NCBI GenBank assembly: GCA_017441585.1
Contig: JAFRWW010000009.1
Location: forward strand, 130,456-194,455
Length of the DNA stretch: 64,000 bases
Source of the DNA: Lachnospiraceae bacterium
GTDB lineage: Bacteria > Bacillota > Clostridia > Lachnospirales > Lachnospiraceae
Direction: 5' to 3'
In this document: positions 34,732-43,129 of the stretch, one piece after another
Layout: each line of letters opens with the position of its first letter
How positions within the stretch are numbered: position 1 is the stretch's first letter
Notes under the pieces: generated by a model
What the model was told of the DNA's origin: nothing
Seen by the model: only the letters and a program-made list of their open reading frames with translations
Database searches by the model: none
Position numbers and translations under genes: made by a program

Positions 34732-34769
34732 TGTCATCCTGAAGAGCAGTAATACTGCGACGAAGGATC
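34732..34769. repeat. Family A repeat with an inner hairpin
   Basis: TGTCATCCTGA...GACGAAGGATC is a family A unit in the plus orientation of this text; its middle holds the small inverted repeat GCAGTAATACTGC. TGTCATCTTGAAT at about 34707 is a decayed partial copy. Confidence 0.8.
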
Positions 34770-34793
34770 TTTATCGAAAGGGATACTATCCAA

Positions 34794-35351
34794 ATGCCAT
34801 TAACAGATCTGCAAAAAAAGAACATAAACAAAACCGCACAGAAGATCCTGCACATCCCGGGAAATGCTCCCAAGGGCAATGTGCTGGAGATGGCTCTGGT
34901 GCTGGACTGTTCACTGGATCCCGAATATATCAGACAGACTGCCAAGGATGTTCTGGCATTTCTGCGTAAAGAAGGAGATCCCTTCCTTAACATCAGGCTC
35001 AATCTCATCAAGTGGAAGGGAGACGAGGATTTTGTAAAATATGTATCCTCCTATCCTGACGTGCTCATGGGACGCGAGATAGATGATGCCGATATCGCGG
35101 TAAACGAAAAACATCTAGACACCCTCTGTGCCCAGTTAAAAAAGTTCTATGCCAGATCGAAGATAGTACTTCTCATAACCGACAAAAAAAACTGCACCTG
35201 TCTCAATTTAGAGCAGGTGCAGGAAGAAATGAAACCATTTCTGCATAAAAAAATGATCTATATTTACGAGGATGATACCTTTGCATATCTGCCTCAGATA
35301 ATGCCGGCCGAAACATCCGACGAGCCCGACAGCGAACCCGGCGAAGAATAA
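34794..35351 (+). CDS. Unrecognised protein, possibly a degenerate VWA domain
   Basis: A 185-residue soluble protein not recognised as a named family. The core starts with a strand VLEMALVLDCSLD, followed by helix, a second strand (NIRLNLIKW), and later SKIVLLITDKK; this order and the DCSLD in place of DxSxS recall a von Willebrand factor A domain with a degraded metal site. A CTC motif (KKNCTCLN) and an acidic tail (SDEPDSEPGEE) follow. The ribosome binding site is weak. It lies after the PBP gene on the same strand, separated by a family A repeat. The VWA reading is inference. Confidence 0.6.
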   Translation: MPLTDLQKKNINKTAQKILHIPGNAPKGNVLEMALVLDCSLDPEYIRQTAKDVLAFLRKEGDPFLNIRLNLIKWKGDEDFVKYVSSYPDVLMGREIDDADIAVNEKHLDTLCAQLKKFYARSKIVLLITDKKNCTCLNLEQVQEEMKPFLHKKMIYIYEDDTFAYLPQIMPAETSDEPDSEPGEE

Positions 35352-35395
35352 AGGTCTGCATCACCGGCCATTCATCCATAGGTTTTATATTCATT

Positions 35396-36337
35396 CTAAG
35401 CGGCAGTATACTTCTTTATCACCATCGGCCATACGACGATGGCGAACATCACTATCAAAAATGCGGAGATTAAAAATCCCACATTTGCTCCAAAGGCCTG
35501 AACCATGATGGCCGCTTCAAAATATTTCTTCCACGAGAATATTATACCCAATCCTATGCCTGTCAGAAGAGCCAGATTCGGCGAAGCCTTCGGTATCTCA
35601 TAATGAGTATAATGCCGGTCGATATAAGTCCCTATGCAAAAGCCTATGACGCCTCCACAGCCGCCCATACAATCCTTCATCATCTTCTTGGGATCCACCA
35701 GCAAAACCCCATCCACATAATCCATGGGATAAGGCTTCACATGGATATATATTATAGCTAACACAGCCACACCTATACCCACAAAGGTCAGCATATCCTT
35801 AAACTTGTCATCCTTTGTATCAAGTATATCCATAACTTTTCCCACAACATATACAAGAACGACCGTTGCAAGAAATCCCACTATGACATCCTGAGGCGTA
35901 TGCACTCCAAGGAAATTACGGGAGAAGCCTGTCAGAAGGATCATTATCGCACAAAGTATGGACAGCCATTTTCTGCTCTTATACTGCCAGATAGCCACAG
36001 TACCGTACATGGCAGTCGCCTTGGTGGTATGGCCGCTGGGGAAAGAATACCCAGTGGCCGCTACCTTCGAGTCCCCTGCAGGTTCTATCTCGGAGGATCT
36101 GATCCATGGCCTGTATGCACAGGCAGTAAGCTTTATGACACCGTTTACCAGCTCTGCAAACCAGTCTGTGGCCAGAAATCTGTATCCCCATTTCTTATCA
36201 AAGCCCCAGAAGATCAGATAGGGCAGGAACACCATGATATCCACAGCCACCTTTGATATGGCGTTAAAAAACTCATCAAAGATCCCGCCGGTGGCATTTC
36301 TCAGTTCCTGAAGCATCAAAAGATATTTAATGTCCAT
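35396..36337 (-). CDS. PAP2-family membrane phosphatase
   Basis: A 313-residue integral membrane phosphatase of the phosphatidic acid phosphatase type 2 family. The three catalytic blocks are visible: KLTACAYRPW, FPSGHTTKATA and SRNFLGVHTPQDV. About eight hydrophobic helices. Likely substrates are undecaprenyl pyrophosphate or lipid phosphates on the outer face; the sequence does not decide. AAGGAG precedes the ATG. Convergent with the 185-residue gene and monocistronic. Confidence 0.92.
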   Translation of the reverse strand: MDIKYLLMLQELRNATGGIFDEFFNAISKVAVDIMVFLPYLIFWGFDKKWGYRFLATDWFAELVNGVIKLTACAYRPWIRSSEIEPAGDSKVAATGYSFPSGHTTKATAMYGTVAIWQYKSRKWLSILCAIMILLTGFSRNFLGVHTPQDVIVGFLATVVLVYVVGKVMDILDTKDDKFKDMLTFVGIGVAVLAIIYIHVKPYPMDYVDGVLLVDPKKMMKDCMGGCGGVIGFCIGTYIDRHYTHYEIPKASPNLALLTGIGLGIIFSWKKYFEAAIMVQAFGANVGFLISAFLIVMFAIVVWPMVIKKYTAA

Positions 36338-36489
36338 AATATAATCTCCTTATCTTATTGCCGATACATTTTGCCAATACATAAAAGACATCAATGTAAA
36401 ACGACTTTTTCGATACATGATAACTATATCGTAAATACCGAAAAAGCCGCAATTATCAAAATAATACTAACGATGGATCACACGTATTC

Positions 36490-37125
36490 TTACACGTACT
36501 TCTTGACCAGGGCTGCGATCTCATCATCCTTGCAGTCTGCAAAGAAAAGCTCACTGAACTTTGCGCCCGCAAAAGCACCCTTTACCAGTTCCTGATCAAG
36601 CTCCGGGATGATATCCGTAAGCTTCCTGTAGGTCACCTTCTTTACATCGTCCAGGATCCTCTTGTTTCTCTGCTCGGGAACTGCTCTCTCCCTGGGATAG
36701 CCCTGACCGCTCTCCTCGCAGTAAAGCTTCTCAAAGATATACTCCAGATTCAGATCTCCACCCCAGCCAAAACCTAAAGCAAAAGGAATGGCTATGGCGT
36801 TGCCGTCGTTGATCTGGGCAAAGGTGTAAGCGTCCAGAGGGCTCTCCACATGGCCGCAGATAACTCCGGGGAAAGAGTTGCAGGCAAGCATGGCGCCCTC
36901 ACCGGTACCGCAGCCTGTGATGACGTAATCAGCCGCGCCGGAATTCAAAAGAACCGCTGCCAGAATACCGATCTGCACATAGGTAAGCTGTGCCTCATCG
37001 TCTGCACTGTACATACCATAATTCACCACAGTATGTCCCATGGGCTCCACTACCTTTTTAAGTGCGGCCTCGATAATGGAATTCTTTGCCGCCTGGCTGT
37101 TTTCATTGATCAATGCGATTTTCAT
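36490..37125 (-). CDS. RpiB/LacA/LacB-family sugar phosphate isomerase
   Basis: Cytosolic aldose-ketose isomerase of 211 residues. The first 140 carry the family core: ALINENSQAAK, VNYGMYS, and the substrate loop GCGTGEGAMLACNSFPGV. Usual RpiB is about 150 residues; the extra 60-70 C-terminal residues (after LYCEESGQGYPRE) are typical of a longer subgroup. The substrate may be ribose 5-phosphate or another sugar phosphate. AAGGAGGGAAA precedes the ATG. It lies upstream of the two G3E GTPases but is separated from them by a repeat-rich gap. Confidence 0.88.
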   Translation of the reverse strand: MKIALINENSQAAKNSIIEAALKKVVEPMGHTVVNYGMYSADDEAQLTYVQIGILAAVLLNSGAADYVITGCGTGEGAMLACNSFPGVICGHVESPLDAYTFAQINDGNAIAIPFALGFGWGGDLNLEYIFEKLYCEESGQGYPRERAVPEQRNKRILDDVKKVTYRKLTDIIPELDQELVKGAFAGAKFSELFFADCKDDEIAALVKKYV

Positions 37126-37212
37126 TTTTCCCTCCTTCTTAGATAAACAGATTCACTATCGTTACTTTATTTTTTATTGATCATCCATAACAGATCATGT
37201 TTTTCTTTTAGC

Positions 37213-37239
37213 GTCCTCACTACATTCCTCAGAATGACA
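37213..37239. repeat. Family A repeat (decayed copy)
   Basis: TCCTCACTACATTCCTCAGAATGACA is a partial family A unit next to the inverted-repeat element at 37254. Confidence 0.65.
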
Positions 37240-37253
37240 ATTAATATCAGTTA

Positions 37254-37397
37254 CTGAAACTTCCCACATGTCATCCTGAGTGAAACAAAGGATCCTGAAA
37301 GAGTTAAAGGATTTAAAAAGGTCATCTTTATAAAGATTCTTCGCTGCGCTCAGAATGACATAAATTGCCTATTTTATCATCAAGTGGGAAGTTTTAG
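37254..37397. mobile_element. MITE-like element with terminal inverted repeats
   Basis: CTGAAACTTCCCAC (37254-37267) and GTGGGAAGTTTTAG (37384-37397) form 14-base terminal inverted repeats with one mismatch. Just inside each end are inverted family A halves: TGTCATCCTGAG (37269-) and CTCAGAATGACA (to 37360). The 144-base unit has no ORF and ends exactly at the stop codon of the GTPase gene. The same terminal sequence next to a family A unit recurs at 63119-63138. Classification as a non-autonomous element is inference. Confidence 0.55.
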
Positions 37398-38348
37398 TCA
37401 GTTAAATAATATCAGTTCTTCCTCCGGCTTATCCGCAGGCGCCACTTTTGTGGCAAAAAGCACAGGGGCCTCTCCGCCCATCTGCTTGCTGGGAGCGGAG
37501 CCTATCTTAGCGGTGACCATCACCCAGTCCTTATCCTTAAGGAAGGGGCTCTCTGCGTACTTGCAGGGGAAGCCCACAAAGGAGATATCCTCCACACAGC
37601 AGGTCATGGCGTTGCGCCCGGGAACGAACACGTCATCCCTGGCTCCCTTGGGATGATAAACCTGCCCCTTAAAGGTCACTGTCTTACCCTTAAAATCGTC
37701 AAGGTTCTCCAGCGCATCCAGATAGAATATGCCATAATCATCATCTCCCACCTCTATATGGGGAGCGCTCTTGTCATAGGGCGGATCCTCATGGGCGTCA
37801 TCGCTGACCTCTCCCTCCGTGGTCTCATAGAGCACCTGGGCGAAGCGGTTCACCGCCCTGACCATCCTTTTGAACATGGCTCTGTCATGCTCGGGCGCGC
37901 ACCTGTTAAAGAGCACCAGGTCGGCATCCAGAAACTGGTTGGTCATCATCATCTTCATGTTGTTGAGATATGATTCAAAAGTGGTACAATCCACTGTGGT
38001 GACCGTCTCTGCTATGAGCCAGTCCTCGGGCAGAGCCTCCAGGATCTCATTCACATCCCACATACCGTTGGACTCTATTATGACGCAGTCCGGCTTATAA
38101 GCCTTTTTATATGAGGCAAAAAGCTCGCTGCCCACCTCATCCTCATCTTCTATGGATACTGTCTTAAAGCCGTATTTGTCAAGGAGTGACTGCTCTATCT
38201 CGATCTCACCTTCCTCGCAGAAAATGATGAGATAATTCATCTTATCCTCGAACTGTCCCTCTTCTATGGTCTCTCTGATAAAAGAAGTCTTACCACTATC
38301 CAAAAAGCCCTTGAAGAGATATACGGGTACCTTTTTTTCTTTTGCCAT
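37398..38348 (-). CDS. G3E (COG0523-related) GTPase with C-terminal OB-like domain
   Basis: A 316-residue P-loop protein: GFLDSGKTSFI near residues 14-24, CEEGEIEIEQ, and CVIIESNGMWDV as the Walker B region. The C-terminal half (from FYLDALENLDDFKGKTVTFKG) resembles the TIGR03943/DUF1980 domain that often occurs with metal-handling G3E proteins. It lacks the CxCC motif of metallochaperones such as ZNG1/YciC. It lies 54 bases downstream of a second G3E gene with a histidine-rich loop, and the two probably cooperate in metal insertion or zinc balance. The metal is unknown. Confidence 0.82.
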   Translation of the reverse strand: MAKEKKVPVYLFKGFLDSGKTSFIRETIEEGQFEDKMNYLIIFCEEGEIEIEQSLLDKYGFKTVSIEDEDEVGSELFASYKKAYKPDCVIIESNGMWDVNEILEALPEDWLIAETVTTVDCTTFESYLNNMKMMMTNQFLDADLVLFNRCAPEHDRAMFKRMVRAVNRFAQVLYETTEGEVSDDAHEDPPYDKSAPHIEVGDDDYGIFYLDALENLDDFKGKTVTFKGQVYHPKGARDDVFVPGRNAMTCCVEDISFVGFPCKYAESPFLKDKDWVMVTAKIGSAPSKQMGGEAPVLFATKVAPADKPEEELILFN

Positions 38349-38402
38349 GATATGTAACTCCCTTAATACCTAACACATTCCGGGTTAACGGACGTCATAC
38401 AC

Positions 38403-39644
38403 TCAGACGCCGAAAAGATCCTTGAGATTATCCTCCTTAAGCTCGGAGCCGATCACACAGATACGTCCGGTATAATCTGCACCGCCCTCTCTCACTTCAG
38501 TCTCACCGGGAGTCATGTCAAAATGAAGCCACTTACCGTCACCGGCAGGTACGATTCCCTTGGATCTCAAGATGATGCCGTACTTTTCCTCATCAGCGAG
38601 AGAATTAAGTATATCCTCCAGTGCATCCTTTGTAAATGTATGAGGAGTCTCGACACCCCAACTGGTAAACACTTCATCCGCATCATGATCATGATCGTGA
38701 TCGTGGTGATGATGACCGCAGCTGCAGACTCCGTTCTCATCATAATGATGTTCATGATCGTGATGATGATGCTCATGGTCGTGGTCATGATCGTGATGGT
38801 GTTCATGCTCCTCGTGGTCATGACTGCCCCCGACCGCAGCGTCGGGGGAGCCCACCGATACTCGTCCTAAGGGGTACCACGAAGTGGTGGATTCCTTAGG
38901 ACTCTGCTTTGAGGCATCAGAGAAATCCGTTTCATGGATTTCTTCATCATGATGATGATGGTGTTCATGCTCGTGATGATGATGCTCATGCTCATGATGA
39001 TGCTCCATGGCCTTCTGCGCCATCATCAGTTCCCGCTCCAGTTTATCGGCGCCTTCCATGGCGCCCAAGATCTGTTCACCTGTGATATCATCCCAGGGTG
39101 TGGTTATGATAGGGGCCTTTTCATTATGCTCCCTGATCATGGACACTACCATGTCCAGTTTTTCCTGAGTCAGTTTCTGAGTCCTGGAGAGCACGATTAT
39201 ACGAGCGCTTTCTATCTGGTTATTAAAGAACTCACCGAAGTTCTTCATATATATCTTTGCCTTGGTGGAATCCACCACTGCCACAGAGGTAGCGATATCC
39301 ATCTCCGGGACCTCTCCCTCTATCTTCATCACTGCCGCTTCCACATCAGACAGCTTGCCTACGCCCGAAGGCTCTATGATGATCCTCTCAGGAGAGTACT
39401 TTTCGATGACTTCCTTAAGGGCGGTACCGAAATCTCCCACCAATGAGCAGCAGATGCAGCCGGAATTCATCTCCGTGATATTGATCCCTGCCTCCTTTAA
39501 GAATCCGCCGTCCACACCAATCTCGCCGAACTCATTCTCGATGAGCACGATCTGTGATCCTGCGAAGGCTTCCTTGATCAGTTTCTTGATAAGCGTCGTC
39601 TTTCCGGCTCCAAGAAAACCGGAAATAATATCTACCTTAACCAC
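38403..39644 (-). CDS. G3E (COG0523) GTPase with His-rich linker carrying a repeat insertion
   Basis: Metallochaperone-type GTPase of 413 residues. P-loop GFLGAGKTTL (9-18), the metal-binding CxCC motif in SGCICCSL (C63, C65, C66), and IIIEPSGVGKL. The middle has long His/Asp/Glu stretches (about 212-235 and 275-330) likely to bind zinc or nickel, plus CSCGHHHH. Residues about 239-274 (SDASKQSPKE to DAAVGG) lack histidine and come from a family B DNA repeat lying in frame. The start is a GTG at 39644 with AAAGGAG upstream; an ATG at 39659 overlaps that site. Likely zinc allocation, inferred from family. Confidence 0.88.
   Translation of the reverse strand: MVKVDIISGFLGAGKTTLIKKLIKEAFAGSQIVLIENEFGEIGVDGGFLKEAGINITEMNSGCICCSLVGDFGTALKEVIEKYSPERIIIEPSGVGKLSDVEAAVMKIEGEVPEMDIATSVAVVDSTKAKIYMKNFGEFFNNQIESARIIVLSRTQKLTQEKLDMVVSMIREHNEKAPIITTPWDDITGEQILGAMEGADKLERELMMAQKAMEHHHEHEHHHHEHEHHHHHDEEIHETDFSDASKQSPKESTTSWYPLGRVSVGSPDAAVGGSHDHEEHEHHHDHDHDHEHHHHDHEHHYDENGVCSCGHHHHDHDHDHDADEVFTSWGVETPHTFTKDALEDILNSLADEEKYGIILRSKGIVPAGDGKWLHFDMTPGETEVREGGADYTGRICVIGSELKEDNLKDLFGV
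38824..38930. repeat. Family B repeat inserted in a coding region
   Basis: The unit has a hairpin CCCCCGAC / GTCGGGGG (38827-38848) followed by AGCCC, then a 39-base palindromic unit (38864-38902) with GTCCTAAGG / CCTTAGGAC ends and CCACGAAGTGG inside, then CTCTGCTTTGAGG. Similar parts occur at 16896-16934, 44286-44420 and 59362-59391. Here it keeps the GTPase frame open, adding about 35 codons. Confidence 0.9.
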
Positions 39645-39661
39645 TTTTTCTCCTTTCATAT

Positions 39662-39695
39662 CAAAACGATACCCACCCGCTTACGGGTGGGTATC
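39662..39695 (-). terminator. Perfect 12-bp hairpin before the G3E GTPase gene
   Basis: GATACCCACCCG (39668-39679) pairs exactly with CGGGTGGGTATC (39684-39695) around a four-base loop, followed on the minus strand by GTTTTG. It probably terminates the flagellin-like gene; a leader attenuator of the GTPase gene is the alternative. Confidence 0.7.
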
Positions 39696-39736
39696 TGACC
39701 ACTCATGTTAAACGGGCCCTTAAAAGACCGTCAAAC

Positions 39737-40507
39737 TCAGCCACCCAGTGTCTTGGTGACTATGTTATTCTCCTCTTCTTCCTCGCGCTTCTTCTGCATC
39801 TGAATGGCTATGTCATCCAGAAGCTGCTGCTTTTTAAGATCCGAAACTGCCTTAGGGATGTCCAGATCCGCAAGACGTGAATCCGCCGAGCTCACCTGCT
39901 CCAGAGTACCTGCCGACTGCTCGTATGCAGCCTGAAGAGCATTGGTGTCTGCTCCCACCGCCGATCTCTTACTGCTGACATAAGATAATGCATCATCCAC
40001 CTTACTCATGTCAAAGTCACCGGTCACATCATAATCCTCAAGACCCAGAGCCTTTAAGGTAGCCTGGCCGATGCTGACATCCTTACCTGAGCCGTCAGGA
40101 TTATCCACTATCTCTACGCCATCAAAGGTACCGTCCAGAAGCTTCTTTGTATTATACTCGGAATTATTGACCGTGTCGGCTATGCCCTGCTTGTTCTGAT
40201 CGATCTCATCCTGTATGGCCTGTTTCTCAGCAGGTGTATACAGACCATTGGTGGCCTTTACACTCAGTTCCTTGATCCTCTGCAGATAATCCGTAATGGA
40301 AGAAAGAGAACCGTCTGCTACATTAAGCGCCGAAACACCGGAAGCGATATTCTCCATATTGGCATTTATCGCACCCTCCTGAGATTTCAGCTTTTCCGAT
40401 ATGGCACTGCCCGAAGCATCTACTGCCGCGCTGGTGATCCTGTTACCACTGGCTATGGCACCGTAATAATAACTGCCGGATGTGCCGCTTACCGCTGATA
40501 TCCCCAT
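39737..40507 (-). CDS. Short flagellin-like protein with altered C-terminus
   Basis: A 256-residue protein with a flagellin N-terminal D0/D1-like part: residues 20-110 include an Ala/Ser/Asn-rich helix and SALNVADGSLSSITDYLQRIKELSVKA split by the usual turn. Flagellin normally ends in a hydrophobic D0 helix with NNILLQAG-like sequence; here the last 35 residues are QQLLDDIAIQMQKKREEEEE then NNIVTKTLGG, charged and unlike a filament subunit. AAGGAGG precedes the ATG at 40507. No other flagellar gene is in the window. It could be a secreted flagellin paralogue, a cap-like part, or an adapted cytosolic protein. Confidence 0.72.
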   Translation of the reverse strand: MGISAVSGTSGSYYYGAIASGNRITSAAVDASGSAISEKLKSQEGAINANMENIASGVSALNVADGSLSSITDYLQRIKELSVKATNGLYTPAEKQAIQDEIDQNKQGIADTVNNSEYNTKKLLDGTFDGVEIVDNPDGSGKDVSIGQATLKALGLEDYDVTGDFDMSKVDDALSYVSSKRSAVGADTNALQAAYEQSAGTLEQVSSADSRLADLDIPKAVSDLKKQQLLDDIAIQMQKKREEEEENNIVTKTLGG

Positions 40508-40619
40508 AACATACCACCTCCTTATCACGCCGTTTTCGTTACGCCCCCATTCTACCACACTTAGAACGCAAATTCAACAGCCACATATTCAACTATAGGA
40601 GCACCGGTCAGGGTATGGC

Positions 40620-41666
40620 CTACCTGGTACTCAAAAATTTCTTTTCCTTTTCCTCGGCCTCTGTAAGGGAATAATGCTTTGCATATTCATCCATCTTGGC
40701 CCTGGCCTCATCAAACTCGCCGCATTTTTCCAAAGCCACGATGAGATTAAACTCCAGGTCCTGCCTCATACCGCCTCCCTTTACATCCAGAGCGTCTTCA
40801 AAGGCGTGTCTGGCTCCTTCAAAATCATTGATAGCCATGCGGCAGATACCCAGGCGGTTTAAGACAGCCACATCATCGGGATGCGCCTCTATATATGTCT
40901 TATACAGTGATTCGGCAAAGGATGCTGATCCCAAAGCCTCATAAGTCATGCCCAGATACAGGATCACATCGCCGTCATCCTGAAGCCTGGCTTTTTCCAG
41001 ATAATCCCTGGCAGCCTCATAATCGCCATGGTAATAGGCGATCCTGCCCTTCTGGTAATCCGTCAGCTTATAGTCAAGGGACGAGGCCTGACTCAGATAA
41101 TTCTGGGCCGCCTCATCATAGCCCTTTGAATTCAGATACTCATAGATACGAAGGTACATATCAGGTCCCTCGGGAGCATTATCCACAGCCCTGTTAAAAT
41201 CCCGAATACCGTCATCATAAAGGTCGCTCTCTATATTGAGCCTGCCCCTGATAAAATATCCCATATAATCTTTGGGGCGCATTCCCAGTATAGCGGAAAT
41301 GGTTTCTATGGCCCCCTGTCTGTCGCCGGTCTTTTCCTTGGCTGCCATCAGATAATATGAAATATCTATATCCTCTTCCTTCACATATCCGTTGCTCAAA
41401 GATATGGCCTTGTTAAAATGATCGATTGCGCCCTCGTAATTCCCCTGTGTCATATCATAGATGCCCTCGGCGCGCTCCAAAAGCTTCTCGTCCTCTTCCT
41501 TCTTTACGGCCTCGTCAAGGCTGGCTCTCGCATCATCCGTATTACCGTTTTCAAGGGCGGACAAAGCCTTTGATATATTGTCGGTCTCTCCCCTGCAGCC
41601 TGTAAGGCATACCGCCGTCAGCAGGCCAAAAAGAATAAGGCCGGATAAACTCTTGCATTTAAACAT
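40620..41666 (-). CDS. TPR lipoprotein
   Basis: A 348-residue protein with a lipobox (LTGC, Cys near residue 24), so it is anchored on the outer face of the membrane. After it come about seven tetratricopeptide repeats, for instance YEGAIDHFNKAISLSNG, YDDGIRDFNRAVDNAPEG and YEAARDYLEKARLQDDG, which make a protein-binding superhelix. Its start overlaps the stop of the diguanylate cyclase gene (TAATG), so they are coupled. It may link an outer signal to the cyclase sensor. Partner unknown. Confidence 0.88.
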   Translation of the reverse strand: MFKCKSLSGLILFGLLTAVCLTGCRGETDNISKALSALENGNTDDARASLDEAVKKEEDEKLLERAEGIYDMTQGNYEGAIDHFNKAISLSNGYVKEEDIDISYYLMAAKEKTGDRQGAIETISAILGMRPKDYMGYFIRGRLNIESDLYDDGIRDFNRAVDNAPEGPDMYLRIYEYLNSKGYDEAAQNYLSQASSLDYKLTDYQKGRIAYYHGDYEAARDYLEKARLQDDGDVILYLGMTYEALGSASFAESLYKTYIEAHPDDVAVLNRLGICRMAINDFEGARHAFEDALDVKGGGMRQDLEFNLIVALEKCGEFDEARAKMDEYAKHYSLTEAEEKEKKFLSTR

Positions 41667-43093
41667 TATGATTCTTTTCTCTTTCTGTTTCTCACATTAT
41701 TTCTCTTGGGAGCATCCACATCATCTCCCGCTCCTTTGGAAGCCTCGCCATATCTGTCATCATCAAATTCAATGCTTCCCTCATCTCCGGATATAAAGTC
41801 CGCCCGGATGATCCGGTCACGCCCGTGACTCTTGGCATAATACAGCGCATCGTCAGCCTTCTTTAACTGGACATCCATGTCACCGCCGGTCTCACCGGTA
41901 GCTATACCTATGGACATGGTGACTGAGATCACCACGTCAGAGCAGTCGATCTGTGTCTTTCTCAGCTCATCCAGAATCCCATACAGTACGGCGGTACTTT
42001 CCTCTATCTCCATGTTCTCAAAGATCATCAGGAATTCCTCACCGCCCCATCTGGCAGCAAATCCCCCCTTTCTCATAGTGTCGCTCAAAAGTCTGGCCAC
42101 ACACTTAAGCACCTCATCACCGGCGTCGTGACCGTAGGTGTCATTAACCTTTTTAAAATAGTCTATATCCGCCATAGCCACACAGTATGGCTGTCCGTCA
42201 TCAATGATCCTCTGCATGCGCATGGCGCCGCTTCGCCTGTTATATATTCCGGTGAGGGCGTCTCTTTCAATCAGTTTCCTCAAAGACCCCTGTACATGGA
42301 CAGTGAACCTGGCCATGTCACCGATCTCATCCTGCCTCGAAAATACCACATCATCAAGCTGTGTGCTCAGATTTCCTTCAGAGATATCTCCCAGGAAGCT
42401 GCTCATCTTACCCAGGACTCTCACGATATCCATGGTGCACCGTCTCATGATCACCACTACCAGGATGATACCGGCTATGATCAGCATGGTATTTGACAGG
42501 ACAGCGTTATTTACCAGCCTGGCCACTTCGTCCGAGGGCTTGGCCGCGGCTATCATGCCCAGGCATACGCCGGTCTCGGAAAAAAATGGAACATACTCCA
42601 CAAAGTATGAATTGCCTCCTACTATGACTCTGGAGAAAAAGGACTCAGTACCTCGCTTCAAAACCCTGTCTACCACCATATCATGAGCCAGGGTCATGGT
42701 CACCCTCTCGCCCTTCTCGTCGGTGATGGTAGTGAGCATTCTCATGTTGTAAAAGAAAATGGTTATATCTATACCGGTCTCCCGCTTTATCTCATCTATG
42801 AAAGCGGTATCATCCAGGATTACATCGCCCTTTCTAAGATATGCGACATTATTCTTTTCATCCGTAAGCAGATTATAATCTCCGGGGTAATTCATGTCAT
42901 AAGTGGCCAGCACGGTCCTGGCAACCGAGCCAAGGCCCCTTTCCACCTCGGTCTGAAGGCCGTGCATATACATGACATAGCCCAGAACCACTATGAATAT
43001 ACCAAGTATGATAAGAGGCAGCACCGTGTGAGATAAAAACAATCTCCCCAGACCACCTTTTCCTTTTCGGTTATGAATTCCCGAAGCTTCCAT
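41666..43093 (-). CDS. Membrane diguanylate cyclase with extracellular sensor
   Basis: Makes c-di-GMP from GTP. The 475 residues contain a first membrane helix (about 18-42), an extracellular Cache-like sensor domain (about 45-185), a second helix (about 190-215), a HAMP linker, and a GGDEF domain with RWGGEEFLMIF, so the catalytic loop is intact. The residues before it (MRKGGFAAR) lack the RxxD inhibitory site, so product inhibition through that site is not expected. A basic tail follows. First gene of a pair with the TPR lipoprotein. Ligand unknown. Confidence 0.93.
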   Translation of the reverse strand: MEASGIHNRKGKGGLGRLFLSHTVLPLIILGIFIVVLGYVMYMHGLQTEVERGLGSVARTVLATYDMNYPGDYNLLTDEKNNVAYLRKGDVILDDTAFIDEIKRETGIDITIFFYNMRMLTTITDEKGERVTMTLAHDMVVDRVLKRGTESFFSRVIVGGNSYFVEYVPFFSETGVCLGMIAAAKPSDEVARLVNNAVLSNTMLIIAGIILVVVIMRRCTMDIVRVLGKMSSFLGDISEGNLSTQLDDVVFSRQDEIGDMARFTVHVQGSLRKLIERDALTGIYNRRSGAMRMQRIIDDGQPYCVAMADIDYFKKVNDTYGHDAGDEVLKCVARLLSDTMRKGGFAARWGGEEFLMIFENMEIEESTAVLYGILDELRKTQIDCSDVVISVTMSIGIATGETGGDMDVQLKKADDALYYAKSHGRDRIIRADFISGDEGSIEFDDDRYGEASKGAGDDVDAPKRNNVRNRKRKES

Positions 43094-43129
43094 TTCCTGT
43101 TTCTTTACTCCCTGATAAGAACCTTCGTC

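Noticed and set aside
38934-39446. Plus-strand ORF of 170 codons rich in Met and Val opposite the GTPase gene
   Set aside because: It is the antisense shadow of His codons (CAT/CAC read as ATG/GTG) in the G3E GTPase.
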